Counted from the stretch's first letter, positions 35,289 through 47,646 are shown. The stretch: 64,000 nt of DNA from Brasenia schreberi (GCA_036023115.1 JAYKKT010000046.1:6411501-6475500), one strand, 5' to 3'. Notes: a model not told the origin generated them from the sequence alone. Numbers and translations are program-made.

Positions 35289-37370
35289 CTGGGGTCATGA
35301 GATGGGCATTTTATCTCCTTATCTCAAATCATATTGCCTTCGAAAGTAAAAATTCATACACTTGTACAAGAACAAAAAAGATGATTAGGCTTTAGAATGC
35401 AAAGAGCCGGTATGAAATTGTTTAGAACATACAAACATAAAGAGCAAGAATGAATTTTAACCAAACTATGGACATAAAAAAACGTTGAGAGACATTATTG
35501 CATCTATGTTGCAATGCCTTCTTTCTTCCTTTTTGATTGGCAAAAAGAGACCAAACAAACACCATTAGATGCAAATCCTTGGTCTTGAATTACTAACCTA
35601 TCGTAATGGATGATCCCTTAGCAAGATGAGCCATGCCCCTTTGGCATCAGCATCACAATGATAATGCAACAATAACATCGGGTTGTTGTATTGATGTTAT
35701 ATTGATGCATACTATCCTGATGATTTATGTTCAAAAGGTTCTTCGTTTCATAATTTTACTATAGTTATATTTTTGAATTATCGGTATCTGTAACAGTCAT
35801 ATCAACTAATATAACACTCAAGGACCACTCAGATAAATCCACAGGAAGCATATGAATTACGTATATATGAAACACTTTTTCCTCAGTTCATGTATTCTTA
35901 AAATCTGTTAAACACCACTAAAATATCATAATAGTGCGTTTTATGCATTGAAATCATCTTACCAACATTTTTATGGTTCATACATCATTCTGTAAAAGGC
36001 ACATGCTCCTTGCGGAATGCTTATATTCTTTTCCAATATATTTTCTAGCCTACTACAATCAAGACATACAACTAACTTAAAATCAACAAACCTCACAGCA
36101 AAATCATAGCAAATAGCATCAGGAAGTGGGTAGAAGAATATATGGGTGATAAGTAAGGAGTGAAAAAGGAAGGCCTTAATGCGCAAAGCATAAATGTTTT
36201 GGAATGTAGAATGGCACAACTAAGAAGAGTCATTGGAAGATGCAATTGTTCTAGAAAACACATGGAAAACCTGTTCATTGAGTCTACCTTTAAGCTGATT
36301 TAGTATCAACAAATTGTAACCTGCAGTTTTAATTAAATTAATCTTGCAAGCTGGTCTTTATTCTTTACACAAATTACTTACTCCATGCAGGTTAAATGCT
36401 CAGAAATAAATTGCAAAAATAGTAGATCTATCCTAATGTAAATGTTGCATTGACATCACTCAAAACTTTAGAAGCATGAGGTTTCATCCATATATAACAA
36501 ACTTATTTGCAATAGAGAATCTGATTTTTTACAAGCTTTTAAGGTGGAAATCGTGAATGGAAAGGTTGCCGGTACTGGGTTCAATTTGTCCTGACGCCAT
36601 GTTACACTGATCATGACTTTCTTTCATTATCTACAGATGAACAGCTTGATGGAATAAAATTGTATCTCAACTAATATTAAATGATTCTACGTGCCGCAAA
36701 TGCCTCAAACGCCATACAATTACATACATAAACTATTAAATTTTCGAACAGAGCTACTGAAATCATGTAGGATGTTAGAAGTATACATCCAGCAGAAGCT
36801 ATCACTTTCAATCCCCTTCAGATACACCAACCTTCTCGACATTTTCATTGTTTGCGTACAACAAACCAATCCAGGACAAGGTTCCAATAGAGTGTTCTGC
36901 CAGAAAATGGCACAAACTAGAAGAGAAGCAGCTTCTAGAAAACGGCCGATACTAGAAGAGATACAGTTGAGAACATATATGCTCTTAAAACCCACTCCAT
37001 GGTAAATTTTCCAATACCAATCAGTCCATCCCCTGATTTTCCATTCTGCTCTTCAAATATTGACTAAGAATGAGAAGAAAAACACAAAACTGAACTCAAT
37101 ATTTGATTTGCATCCACCAAAGAACTGAAACATAGCCTGAATTATTCCACTACTGAGCTCCTTTATACAATACACCAACTAAAATTTCACTCGGTTTCCA
37201 GCACATTAAATCGTTAAAAGTAAAATCTCTTGAAATGAAAGAGGCCGATGTAGCGTAAAAACAATAGAATAACATAACGAATTTCCGTCCCAGAAATCCC
37301 AAATTATTCCTGATCCTGCGCTAATGCAAGAAACTCCAGATCATACAAATTTGTCACAGAACAGACCTTT

Positions 37371-38150
37371 TTAGAAGATGATATCTTCATCGTTCTCAAC
37401 GGCCAGAAGATTGTGTGCGAAATTGATCGAAACTCCCTTCTTGAGAGATATCATTTCTGCAGCCTGATCGTCCGCAAATTGCTTTGCTGCAAGCTGCTGC
37501 CTCTCGATCTCCCGCTTCTTGTACCCCTGAATCTTCTTTAGCCGAAAGAAATCCTCCCTCTCGAGCTCGTCCAATTCTCCCTTGATGTAACTGATCGTGT
37601 TCTCCAGCCTAGGCTTTACGACGTTCTCGAGCGCATTAACTCTCCGATTCGTCGTCTTGATCGCCTCGTCGAGAGTCAGAAACGATGTCTGAAGCGAGGC
37701 GAGCTCGACAAGGACCTCGATCGCCTTGATATAGGCCGATCGGCAGAGCTGGATCTGCCGGCCGCCTCTAGCGAGACCGGTGAGACCATTCTTGGTCTCG
37801 CCGTCAGTGAAATACTCGAACCTCGGGAGCTTGACGCCGGCGACGTTCTCCTGGCGAGATCGCACCTTCAGAGTGGCGGATCGGACGTTCTCAAGGACGA
37901 CATGCTTAACGCTCTCTCCGGCGACGTACTTGGCCTCCGTAAGGGCGAAGGAAGAGGTCTTCATGATTTCACCCATCGATTCCTTCGCAGTGACGATCTT
38001 CTTCAGGATCTGACGGAACTGGACGGTAAGGGCGTCGCTCTTCTTCTTGAGAAGGGCATGACCCCTAGTGGCGCCCACAAGACGGACCTTCATGATCCCG
38101 AGCATCGTCACCGTCGGCACAACGTTCAGTCTCTGATCCTGACCAGCCAT
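37371..38150 (-). CDS. VHA-D: V-type proton ATPase subunit D
   Basis: Subunit D forms the rotating central stalk of the V1 sector and couples ATP hydrolysis to proton pumping across tonoplast and endosomal membranes. A single uninterrupted minus-strand frame encodes 259 residues, matching the length and, as I recall, the intronless structure of plant VHA-D. The N-terminal helix has NVVPTVTMLGIMKVRLVGA and RGHALLKKKSDALTVQFRQI. The middle has LPRFEYFTDGETKNGLTGLA and RGGRQIQLCRSAYIKAIEVL. The C-terminal helix has EAIKTTNRRVNALENVVKPR and ELEREDFFRLKKIQ, the two antiparallel coiled-coil strands of the family. The acidic C terminus ends VENDEDIIF. The start ATG gives MAGQDQRLNVVPT, typical of plant members. 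Two AAACCCTA-type (telo-box-like) words lie upstream at 38185-38192 and 38289-38297. Confidence 0.97.
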   Translation of the reverse strand: MAGQDQRLNVVPTVTMLGIMKVRLVGATRGHALLKKKSDALTVQFRQILKKIVTAKESMGEIMKTSSFALTEAKYVAGESVKHVVLENVRSATLKVRSRQENVAGVKLPRFEYFTDGETKNGLTGLARGGRQIQLCRSAYIKAIEVLVELASLQTSFLTLDEAIKTTNRRVNALENVVKPRLENTISYIKGELDELEREDFFRLKKIQGYKKREIERQQLAAKQFADDQAAEMISLKKGVSINFAHNLLAVENDEDIIF

Positions 38151-38184
38151 TCCCTAATTCTCCGGCGAGATCCAACGATCCCTG

Positions 38185-38297
38185 AACCCTAACCAAAATG
38201 ATGAATACAGAACAAGAAAACCGCCTAATTCCTCAACTTTCCCGCTAGAATGGAGCCGTGGTCCACGATTTTTCGATTTGCGAGTCGAAAACCCTAG
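38185..38297 (-). promoter_or_regulatory. Telo-box-like AAACCCTA words upstream of subunit D
   Basis: AACCCTAA (38185-38192) and AAACCCTAG (38289-38297) lie 35-150 bp upstream of the subunit D start codon. AAACCCTA words are enriched in promoters and 5' UTRs of plant housekeeping genes. Function here is inferred from sequence only. Confidence 0.35.
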
Positions 38298-39589
38298 AGA
38301 TCGACCCAACAGAGTGAGCCCCTAGCTTTCAGACCTCAAAATGGTGAGGCGTAAAACGGCTTTGCGAATCCCGTTTAGAGAAGTGATTTCAGAGTCAGAT
38401 TTTCTGCAAAGTGATTCGAGAACACGAGTTTGCTGTAATTTAAGAGAAACATGTGCTGGACGTCAAAAGTCCAATTCTGTACTTCTCAATAAGAATGTTT
38501 ATTGATAAAAAAAAAAGTGTTTATGGCTGTATGCATGCGAGAAAATTTGTTTATTCTCTCTCTCTAGCGCCCGCACAGATATAGAGAGAGAAAGAGAGGA
38601 GGGAAACCTTGTCTATGCTAATTAACTTAACTTGGGTCTAATAATTCATATAATTTCTAAGTTTCTATCGATACATTCAATTCAAAAGCAAAAATTTCTT
38701 GATTATTTTTTCCTTTTCTTTTTCTTCATTTTTGTTATTCTATTTTCCTCTATATTAATTTTATTTTTCTTGTTCTTAATCCTTCTTCTTTTTTAGTTCA
38801 TTTTTTTCTCTTCTTTCTCTTCAACTAGATTCATACAAATATGTATTGTTCAACTACAATACGAAGAAAGCAACAATGTTAATTGAAACATCAATCGCCT
38901 GAGCAAAGAAATGAACGAGAGAAATCTTTGTTGGAATTGAGCGAGAAATGAGAGAAAAGTGATGAAAGGTAATTTTAGTGTTTTTGAAAAAAAGAGTATA
39001 TGGATAGTAAAAGGATGTGCATATAGTAACCCCCTTTATCTCTTAATATCGATGATTATGATTTTATGATTTTCAAGAATCTAGCAACCATATAACATGA
39101 TACTTTTTTTTCTTTATATATATACAAAGAGGTGTGTTAGAGAAAGAGTTCAATATAGTTTGTATTGCATAAAGCATATGTTTGTATATGTATGATTATA
39201 TATAATACATATGCACATAGAGAACTTGATGCGAACATATCGAAACAAATTCTAAACCTTGATACCTTGCATTGGAGTCTCCACCTTTGATGTCCCTTGA
39301 TCCAAGAATTAGAAATTGTTTCAATATGTTTTCATACTGTAAAGTTGGTAGGATATGTATATGTATACATATACATATACATACATATTCAATTTCATGA
39401 TGGGATTGACATATATATGTGTGTGTATCAGATGATGCAACCTCAGACACATTCATGTTGATGCTCATCCTTTACATTTAGAGTTTATGAATTTATTTTC
39501 TCAAGCATTATTATAATTTTATAAATGTTATTCATACACTCAAAAAGAAAAAGACAGACATATGCATGTTTCATAAAGACGCTCAAAAC

Positions 39590-39680
39590 CAGATGCACAC
39601 CACGGGTGTCAAATGCACGACCTACAACTTGTGAGTTAAGTCCTAGACAAGTGAGCTATTGTACTTTGTGCTAATAGGCC
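39590..39680 (-). mobile_element. tRNA-derived SINE-like element (clearest copy)
   Basis: On the minus strand the order is TTAGCACAAAG, AATAGCTCACTTGTCTAGG (box A), ACTCACAAGTTGTAGG, the box-B-like GTCGTGCATTTGACACCC and GTGGTGTGCATCTGG. Box A to box B spacing fits a tRNA-derived polymerase III promoter. The copy at 8851-8927 matches over its whole length with scattered substitutions. Confidence 0.55.
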
Positions 39681-42600
39681 CCTATTTGTGCTAAATCTCA
39701 ATTGATATAGAGCAAACATATGGCTGTAACATCCACATGCAAATTAAGCTTATGAATTAATGTTCCAAATGAAAGATAAATAAATACACAAAAATTTCAT
39801 ATAATACTTCATTATATCGTTCCATAAAGTATTATGCAATATGTGGAGAATCTCTACAGAACGTTTTAAAGTATAAAAGGTCAAAACAATAGCCATTAGT
39901 AGAGTTATCATGTACCATCTAATTTGAAAGTATAAATAAGAATCTATTTACTCATTACAATGGGCAAAATTTAAGTAAAAAATATATATATGTGGGTGGG
40001 AACCAGTGGGCTTACTGGACCCAAGATTTAGATTTATCTTATGATTTTTTAATTTTTTTATAAAGGGTAGTGGGAGTGAAATGGTGGATCTTGTCTTACA
40101 TGTTCAAAAAGAGATGCCCTTCAAAGATACAGCTTTTCGTACGTTTTCCAGATTCTAACGTTTTTTTTTGGTGTTATTTATAATAACAACTGGCACATTT
40201 TACAGGTATATCTATTGATCTGGGTTTCTTGCACAATATCCATCTTTTCCCTGTCGTATAATTGTACAGGTGCAGTGTGGAGGTAGAATTTTGCAGTCTT
40301 TAGTGAAGCAGAGCCTCCATGAATGTATATGGGTTGGAGAGAAAGAGTTTCGGGTTGTGTTTGCATCGTGTTGTTTGTACATGTTGGAACATGTCAACCC
40401 GATATAACTGAATTTCTTTCATGTTATTTTGGGTGGATATTATATCTAAAATTCATACTAGATAAAGAATGATAAAGATAGGTTTTCATACTAGATAAAA
40501 AATAATAAAGAATGATCTAGCTTATGTTGAATTAATTGATCAAACTTTATGAAAATAAAGAATTCATGTACCTTTTGTTTGCTTCGTGCACACTCCATTA
40601 TGACCTTTAATTATAATTTCATATAGTCCTTGTCTAATACACCAAAATTTACAATAAAAATAGGTTTTTTAATCATAAATACACCATTCCCATGACAAGG
40701 ATCATTGAGATGGAACTAAATTTGATGCATGGGAGATGATCATGAGTTCATGCTCATCTACAACCACACATATACCGAATAAATAGGTTCATCCTTGACA
40801 TGTACTTGAAAATAAATCTATTTTATGGAATTAGGCAAGATGTCCATACACCATTAAATTAATTGCTTTTCCTTGTCTACTCAATCAACCAAAAAGCTAT
40901 GTTATGAGATGATTCTTTCGAATTTGCGGTAAGATTGGATATCTCGTAAACAGTGAGAAACTAGATGATGAACACTTTTAAAAAAATCTTAATAAAGTAT
41001 TACAAGTATTGAAATATAGTTATTAATCACTATTTTATTCATCAATAAATTAAACAAACCTTAATTTTTTCATTATAAATGAGGTATACTAGAGGATTCA
41101 ACAAAAAGACTTCCTAAAAAGTCATCCATATCCTTGTTCAAAGCATACTTAATATTGAAGCTTCAACGAGATCCAATTTTGTTTTCAACGAGCACTCTAA
41201 ACATGACACATGCACACATGCATGCACCCCCCCCAAAACCCAACTCAGTGGGTGCGAGATCCTATGGTTAGTATTGAAAGGATCATTCCCTCTCACCTTA
41301 CAGGAAAATGCACGTAGTACGCAAAAGTCACCCAACATCAGATCCAAGCCGTCCAAAAGCATTAATTTGGATGGCGTAGATCATCCCGAATCGTGGCCGT
41401 CCAAAACTATCAATTCCGTGGTTAAGATCTCAAGGGAGAAAGCTGTCATCATAGGTCTGACGCTGAAGTTAATCAAACCCTAGAATCCATGAAAAAGATT
41501 GGACGGATTCGTTCAGGTTAAAAATGGCTTTAGATCCGGATCATGAAGTTGCAAATTAGGACTATTCTCAAAATGATTGAAAAACCTGTTTTACTTTCAC
41601 TCCAATATTAAAGTGGGTCGGATCGACTCCAAGCCCGTCTCGAGGGCTCTCTTTCTTTCCGTCTTAAACTTGGTTTGAGTTGTTTGACCGGATTCCAGTA
41701 GTTCCAAACACGCCTGTTGAAGGATCCAGTACATATTTGAATTAGCATCTGGATTTGGCAGACGGGTCGTATTAGAACGCTCAATCTTGAATTACAGATC
41801 CGAACAGATTTGCATACCTAACCACAAATAATGTGCAGGAGTGAGGTCATGGTCGATCCAAATTCAAAACTATTTTGGGTAGGGGCAAGCACAATCCAGT
41901 CAAAACCAATTAACGGACCTAAGTTTTCATTTGGGCTCGGTTTGTTTCTCATTTCGGTTTCGGTTTTCAAATTTTGAAAAAATGGTTAATTCATTTTGAT
42001 TCTGAGTTTGAAACTCGAAACCAAAAACTAACCAAACCGACGGAATTCACACACACATACACACAAATTGGATCTGTTTCCGATAACCAATGGTTTAGAA
42101 TCAAATTTCGGGTTTTGACACAAATGTTGGATACTGAATCTGGATCCAAGTGATGAAATACTCGTTCTTGCTTTGATTAACAAATCGGACCAGACTGAAC
42201 ACCATCGTTGACGGATCCAAGCAAGCCAATTGCTTGTTACTGTAAGGTCTTAAGTGGAAAGTGGTCATAAGTTCGATATTCAATGCTGCTCCACCGATAA
42301 CAATTTCTTCCCATTTTCAAAACCAAAACCAGGAAGTCTGCCTTCAGTGTTGAAGCCTTGACAGAAGGATTCGAAAGTCTATTCAATCCTTTATGGTGTC
42401 CTTTCGCATACTTTTAATTATTAAAATACGAAATTAGCTAAGTTGGGAGTGAGGAGTCATGAAAAGGTCTTGCCTTCTCTTTCTTAATGCTTTTATAATC
42501 TATACAATATATGCCTCTGAGGGTTTTGCTGAAGACTTGAGATGAAAAGCAATAAGCCTTATACTATATATTATGGTTGCATGAATTTAAGCTTTATTGT

Positions 42601-43918
42601 GCTTTATCTTGTGTCATATTAGTAGTTAACGGAAATAGTATTTTACAGTATTCTCGATGACTTTCAGAGACTCTCTTTTTTGCGACCCTTACTATCAAAT
42701 GTCTCACACCATCTCCCCTTGAGCTCTATCCATCAACCTTTTTCAAATGCTCAACCCACCGCAACCGGTGGTGGATCTAGAAACTCTTTTAGGGTGGGAA
42801 GAAGGTTTTTGGTGCATCAAACTATGTGTTACAATTGATGGATCTCACCATGGGCAATAGACTTTGAGTTGATTTTTTAAATGATTGAATGCCCCACCTC
42901 GATTCAATGTAGATTCCGCCACCGAAAACAATTGTATCTCTCATTTTATTTTCTATTGATAACAATTGATCCATCAACTCTTTACTTTTGAATGCCAACC
43001 ATGCGTATTGAAATAGGCTAGCAAGATAGGCATTCAATACAAATTTCATTTTTTTCATTCTTTGAAAGGCCACATAATTCCCATATTTATGTTTAGAAAA
43101 AAATATAAATTAATGGCATCTATTGCAGATCCCAAAATTAGTCGATATCACTGTTACTGATTGCGAGTGAAAAATAAGATTTCACGGTAAGCACAAATTG
43201 TACAAGTAAATAAAATAATAATATCAACAAAAGTAAACATAAAATAATTAAAATGAGGCAATCGCCATGCTCATTGGTTTCACTGAACGATCAAATTACT
43301 TATTGAAAACTAGCAAATGGGATCTAAAATATGTTTTATCTGTTGAAAATACTTAAACGATCAATCATCTTCTATTTAAAAACATAAATCCAATTTGGGG
43401 TTCCCAACCTGCTCAAATTTATGACAAGTACCTGCCAAAGAACATGGAACTAGTACACGAAACGTGTGCTCGGCGAAGATACGAGCCGACCCAGAATATG
43501 TGGACCATAGTTATTAGAAAAACATTGGAACTATGTGCGTCTTTATTATAAAATTCCATATTATGCATGCATGAGTGATAATTGAAGAAAAATGTACTGT
43601 TAAAATATTTGGCTGTTGGTGAAATATCCCAATGAAGTTAAAGTATGTCCCTAAACCATCAGGTTTCTTGAAAAACTGGTGGCGGTGCAGAGAGAAACAA
43701 GAGCTCCCGGAATTTTCAAGTTTTTTTCACAAGGAATTGCATCTTTCTTGGATCCGGGTTCTTCTCAAAAGGACCTATGAAGTAGAGAATCCGCCTGGCC
43801 ACGGCGCACCCGGCCGGCTGGACCCTGGGGAAGGATGGAGGGTCAACTGGGAATTTTTGTCCCATTTCCCAAACAGTTAGACTCGTTTGACCCTAGGGGG
43901 TCGAGGTGCTCACTCTTA

Positions 43919-44146
43919 TATATATATATATAATCATCTATTTATTTATTCATGCTTAAACCTTTTGAAATATCTCAATTATTTGATGAATAATTGAAAT
44001 TTAAATTAAAAAAAGTTTCCTAACAAGTTTGTTAAATACACCAAGTATCATTTCCTTTTTACTTTAAATATCTTAAAGAATAATGGTTGAAATTTTTAAG
44101 AAGATTAAAATATAAATGAATGTAAGAAGGGATTATGTTCTCTCAT

Positions 44147-44185
<39 letters not shown>

Positions 44186-44425
44186 GGAAATTAGTCTAAT
44201 GCACATTCATTGGGTTAAACATTCTCAAAGATTTCAACAATTGAAATTCAAATTTTAGAAGTAAAAAAATACTTTCATATTCTATGTATATATTAAATAC
44301 ACTCGATACAATATATATTTTTTTAAAACTTTAATCATTAATCTCAAACATCAAACAAATAAATATTTAAAAAGATTAAAACATGAAAAAGAGCTTATGC
44401 TCTCATTCATATATATAAAATATTG
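43919..44425. repeat. Two tandem units (about 230-260 bp) of a TA/GA-microsatellite-bearing repeat
   Basis: Unit A (about 43919-44146) and unit B (about 44147-44425) share in order: (TA)n, a TTAAAC...TCTCAAAGAT-like block, GTTAAATACACC / ATTAAATACACT, AAGATTAAAATAT / AAGATTAAAACAT, and an end GGATTATGTTCTCTCATTATA / GCTTATGCTCTCATTCATA leading into TA. Unit B's microsatellite is compound (TA)n(GA)n. The TTAAACATTCTCAAAGAT word also flanks the TA tract at 16878 in inverted orientation. This indicates a dispersed family that carries its own microsatellite. Confidence 0.6.
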
Positions 44426-44500
44426 ACTGAGTCGGATTGACACGTCTACTCCCAAGTAAGGTCACGAGTTTACCAAGGAGCGTGCATATCTCATAGGTGT
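44424..44500 (+). mobile_element. tRNA-derived SINE-like fragment
   Basis: CCCAAGTAAGGTCACGAG, then TTTACCAAGGAGCGTGCATA, resembles the box-B half of the other SINE-like copies (GGTCACG.GTT...GCAT). The box-A half is weak. Confidence 0.35.
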
Positions 44501-44570
44501 ATTCCTGACCCCAGTTTACGTATTAGAAATAATTTATATTATGTTTAAAGTTTGGTGTATGTAGAACATA

Positions 44571-44640
44571 GAGCAGACATTGTGCAACTGTTAAATTGAA
44601 AGTCCCGTGTTCGATGCTTGGGGTGTGCATATATACGAAG
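44571..44640 (+). mobile_element. tRNA-derived SINE-like fragment
   Basis: GAGCAGACATTGTGCAACTG (weak box A) is followed by AAGTCCCGTGTTCGATGCTT, with a good box-B core GTTCGATGC, and GGGGTGTGCAT, the same downstream word as in other copies. Confidence 0.45.
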
Positions 44641-45071
44641 AGCTCTGCATTTTATATGGAAAAACCAGCCGCTAAGCTTTTGCTTAAAGCCTTAATGAGA
44701 GAGAATCTGCCGCGAACAAGGTTGGCGGACATGGTTAATGGATAGAGTCGTATTAAAAAATAATGAAACCGAATCGGATTAAATTGGCAGGTTTAAAATC
44801 CAACGAATTCAGAAAAAATATCATCATTTAAAAAAAATATTAATTTAAATTTCAGGACCCCCAAAACAAGCTGGGCATTCTCGAGAGGCTCATTGCAATG
44901 AGCATTCCCAGTTCCTACCTTCCTCAGCACTAGAAATGCACCGATTATATAATTGCACACCGTCATTTGAACCACGGCACAGTATACCCTTTGACAATAA
45001 GGAGATAAGACAATGATGCCCTAATTTACGGTAATCCGAGACCTGAGATCGTAGATTCTACTTAAGTTCGT

Positions 45072-45072
45072 G

Positions 45073-45134
<62 letters not shown>
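45072..45134. repeat. Compound (TA)n(GA)n microsatellite
   Basis: About 27 bp of TA run into about 36 bp of GA, followed by TTGGATCATGTC. Confidence 0.95.
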
Positions 45135-45137
<3 letters not shown>

Positions 45138-45440
45138 GATCATGTCATATACTCATATATATTCATTGTTTTTTGGTGACATAAGTATAATAAAAATATC
45201 TTTTATACTTTTTAAAAACCTCTTACAAATTTTAAAATTTTACTTGTACCACCTAAAAACGATCGGTAGACAGGTGTTAGTGTATGTAAAAATTTAGTTT
45301 TCAGTTTTCATATATGTATATATGATGGGCACAAACATATATCATAACTCAACTTTGAAGTTAATATTGTATTATATAAGGATCAATCTTAAGTTTTTAT
45401 TTATTTAGCTTAATTATTGATAAGTTAAAAGAGTATATTT

Positions 45441-46274
45441 AAGATGGAGTTCTTTGGTATATGTTATTGATGGATGATATGGTGTTAATGGGCATCTCTA
45501 TGCATAAGCTTTAGATTTAGTATAAGAAAGACAAAAAAATATGGAGTGCAAATTTGATCCTTGTATTATTACATATGACATGAAAATTAAGGTTGACATG
45601 TATTGTACCTTTCAAAATGAAGGTTTTAAATGTGTAGAGTCAAATTATTTTTTTATAATAATGAAAAAATTGATAGATGTGTTAAATATAAAATTAATAG
45701 CTATTAGTTATAATGGAGGAGTAAATAATGTATTCTACTTGGCGAGAAGATACCATCAAAGTTCAAGTATTATAGAACAATAATTAGATCCACTATATTA
45801 TATGATTTTGAATATTGAGTAGTTAATCATCAATATGTTGAAAATATGTTGGTGATAAAATGAAGATATTGAGATTATTGTATAGTCACACAAGAAAAAA
45901 CCATATCCACAATGAGATTATAAAGTTTAAGTAGGTTTGAATATCTGGAAAGGCAACCAAATGAAGTTTTAATAAAAATGTATGAAAAGCTAGACGGTGA
46001 AAATATTAAAAGAAAAAGACAAAGATCACAAAAGTGTTAAAGAAAATAATAAAGAATGATATTGTTTTTCTTCAAACACCGTCGATCACCCTTACATGAT
46101 CGGTCCCAAGCCCAGATAAAGGAAGAGGATTGTGTTAGGCTTTGGACAACTAATATAAACTTTGTCGAACTTATTTATCATGAATTCTACAAATTATGAT
46201 AGGTCTATGTGAAAACAAAGAATCTATGTACCCAACCCTATTTAATATGAGAAAATGCTTAGTTGTTGTTGCTG
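45441..46274 (+). mobile_element. Diverged 3' part of an RTE LINE (reverse transcriptase relic)
   Basis: The nucleotide sequence aligns with the C-terminal RT region and tail of the LINE at about 63080-63900. AAGATGGAGTTCTTTGGTAT matches AAGATGAAGTACCTTGGTGT, ATGGAGTGCAAATTTGATC matches ATGGAATGTAAGTTTGATC, and AGTTAATCATCAATATGTTG matches AGTTAATCATCAACATGTAC. The copy has a deletion after the FADD-box region, many stops, and ends in GCTTAGTTGTTGTTGCTG. Between about 46080 and 46195 it carries a segment (containing CCTTACATGATCGGTCCC) that the 61-64 kb copy lacks, suggesting a different subfamily. The open frame 45541-45783 is a remnant, not a gene. Confidence 0.85.
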
Positions 46275-46333
46275 ATATAATTTTTCTTGAGCTAAGTGTT
46301 AGCATCACACAAGATTATGAAAACAAAGAATCT

Positions 46334-46507
46334 ATATAAATAAAATATATCTAAAAGATATACATGTATATTTTATTTTTTTAAATTCAAATTTCAATCA
46401 TTATTATTTAAGATAAATAAATAGTTGAGATTTATTTGAATCATACCAACGTATACCAAGTTTTCTCTCTGAGACATGTATAGCTTTTAGATATATTTTA
46501 TTTATAT
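46334..46507. mobile_element. MITE-like element with 34-bp terminal inverted repeats
   Basis: The left terminal repeat 46334-46367 and the right 46474-46507 are inverted copies with a single mismatch (core AAATAAAATATATCTAAAAG). Total length is 174 bp with no coding capacity, as in small non-autonomous DNA transposons. The internal sequence is AT-rich. The flanks do not show a clear target duplication, so the superfamily is open. Confidence 0.8.
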
Positions 46508-46626
46508 GTACGGGTTTTTCTTTTTGTAATTTAAATTTTCCTCTGTCAACGCAAGATAGATGATTGAAAGATATTCTAGCACCTAAAAAGATGGTAACAT
46601 ATCACTACATTGTCTCTCTTTTCATA

Positions 46627-46627
<1 letters not shown>

Positions 46628-46700
<73 letters not shown>
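46628..46700. repeat. Long (TA)n microsatellite
   Basis: About 73 bp of pure TA. The Tyr/Ile open frame across it is an artefact. Confidence 0.95.
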
Positions 46701-46703
<3 letters not shown>

Positions 46704-47646
46704 ATTGGATTATAGAATGCATGCTCATACCATCTTTTACTTCTGCCTACTGTCTGCGTAACTAACATTCAAACTGTATACAGCGAAAGTACAGGAAAGC
46801 ATACAAGCCAAGCTGAAGCAGACACAGTTTTCACGTTCATCTCATCACGAGCTAAGCCTAGCCGTAAAGCTCGGCTCATTTGCCAGACGTGCAGCTTGAG
46901 ACTAAGCATGGTAGTTGACCAAAACCACAGTGTCCCATTGTAATTTCATTTATTTAATCAATTCATTCGTCGTCTTTATCCTCACAGTGGACTTCTCTGC
47001 GTGTCTTTTTATGCTCGTCGCTTCTGCCGCTCTGCTTTCCGCAGTTCCATTTAAAACCTTTCTTCCTCGCTCGCCCGCTCATATCAAATCCCTGCACGCA
47101 TCCCTTTCCTCATAATCTCCGCTCCCCACGAAATTCCGTCGTCTTCTCCTTCGCGAATGGTAACAAAGAAGCCCGAACGTAGATTTTTCAAGTTCAGGCA
47201 CGCCCCTTTTCCCGAGCACATGTTTTACGACTAAGCCTCTTGACTCTTCTCCCCTCAAATCTATCAGCAACGAGGAAACCCACAGAAGCAACGAGGAAAG
47301 AGATCGTCTCAGCGGGCGATCTTTCTCTGGATTTCGTTTACTCCACACAAGAAGTTTTCTGTGTGGTCCTCCCTATTTTCCTTTCTCGATGTTGGCTAGA
47401 GACTTTGATTCCTCACATAGCGTCGTCGAGATGGCGTGGATCATGCTGAGAATCGATTACTCAAGACTCTTCTGGACCCTCTTCGGCGTCTTCTCCTACG
47501 AGAACCACGAAGGAAAGCCTCGGATTTAGCGGCCGACTGCTACTTGTCCTCTCCTCCTAATCTTCTTGCGTGATATAATAAACATATACTAATACGACTA
47601 ATCCGTCCTTTCTCCCTTAACCGACCCTTTCCGGCGGGCGACAGAA

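Larger units (their letters stand above)
33784..37370. other. Intergenic region between convergent PSAT and V-ATPase D genes
   Basis: The two genes point towards each other, so this region holds two 3' ends and no expected promoter. I see no gene. Contents are a MITE-like inverted repeat (34141-34255), a (CG)n(TG)n(AG)n tract (about 34660-34706) and two SINE-like fragments (35071-35130, 35221-35288). The last few hundred bases before 37371 should be the 3' UTR of subunit D. Confidence 0.5.
38151..47646. other. 9.5-kb repeat-rich intergenic region
   Basis: This is the largest gene-free block. It begins with the subunit D promoter and ends with the WNK promoter and leader. Contents are a SINE-like copy (39590-39680), a tandem TA-microsatellite repeat (43919-44425), two more SINE-like pieces (44424-44640), a diverged RTE LINE 3' part (45441-46274), a MITE-like element (46334-46507) and long TA/GA tracts. 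A GC-rich island lies near 43780-43860 in otherwise AT-rich DNA. No intact gene was found. About 47100-47646, the lead-in to the WNK start, is GC-richer and likely its promoter and 5' UTR. Confidence 0.55.

Noticed and set aside
40496..40520. Short match AAGAATGATCTAGCTTAT to the LINE RT region
   Set aside because: Only about 18-22 bp match without flanking similarity; could be chance or a tiny relic, so it is not annotated.
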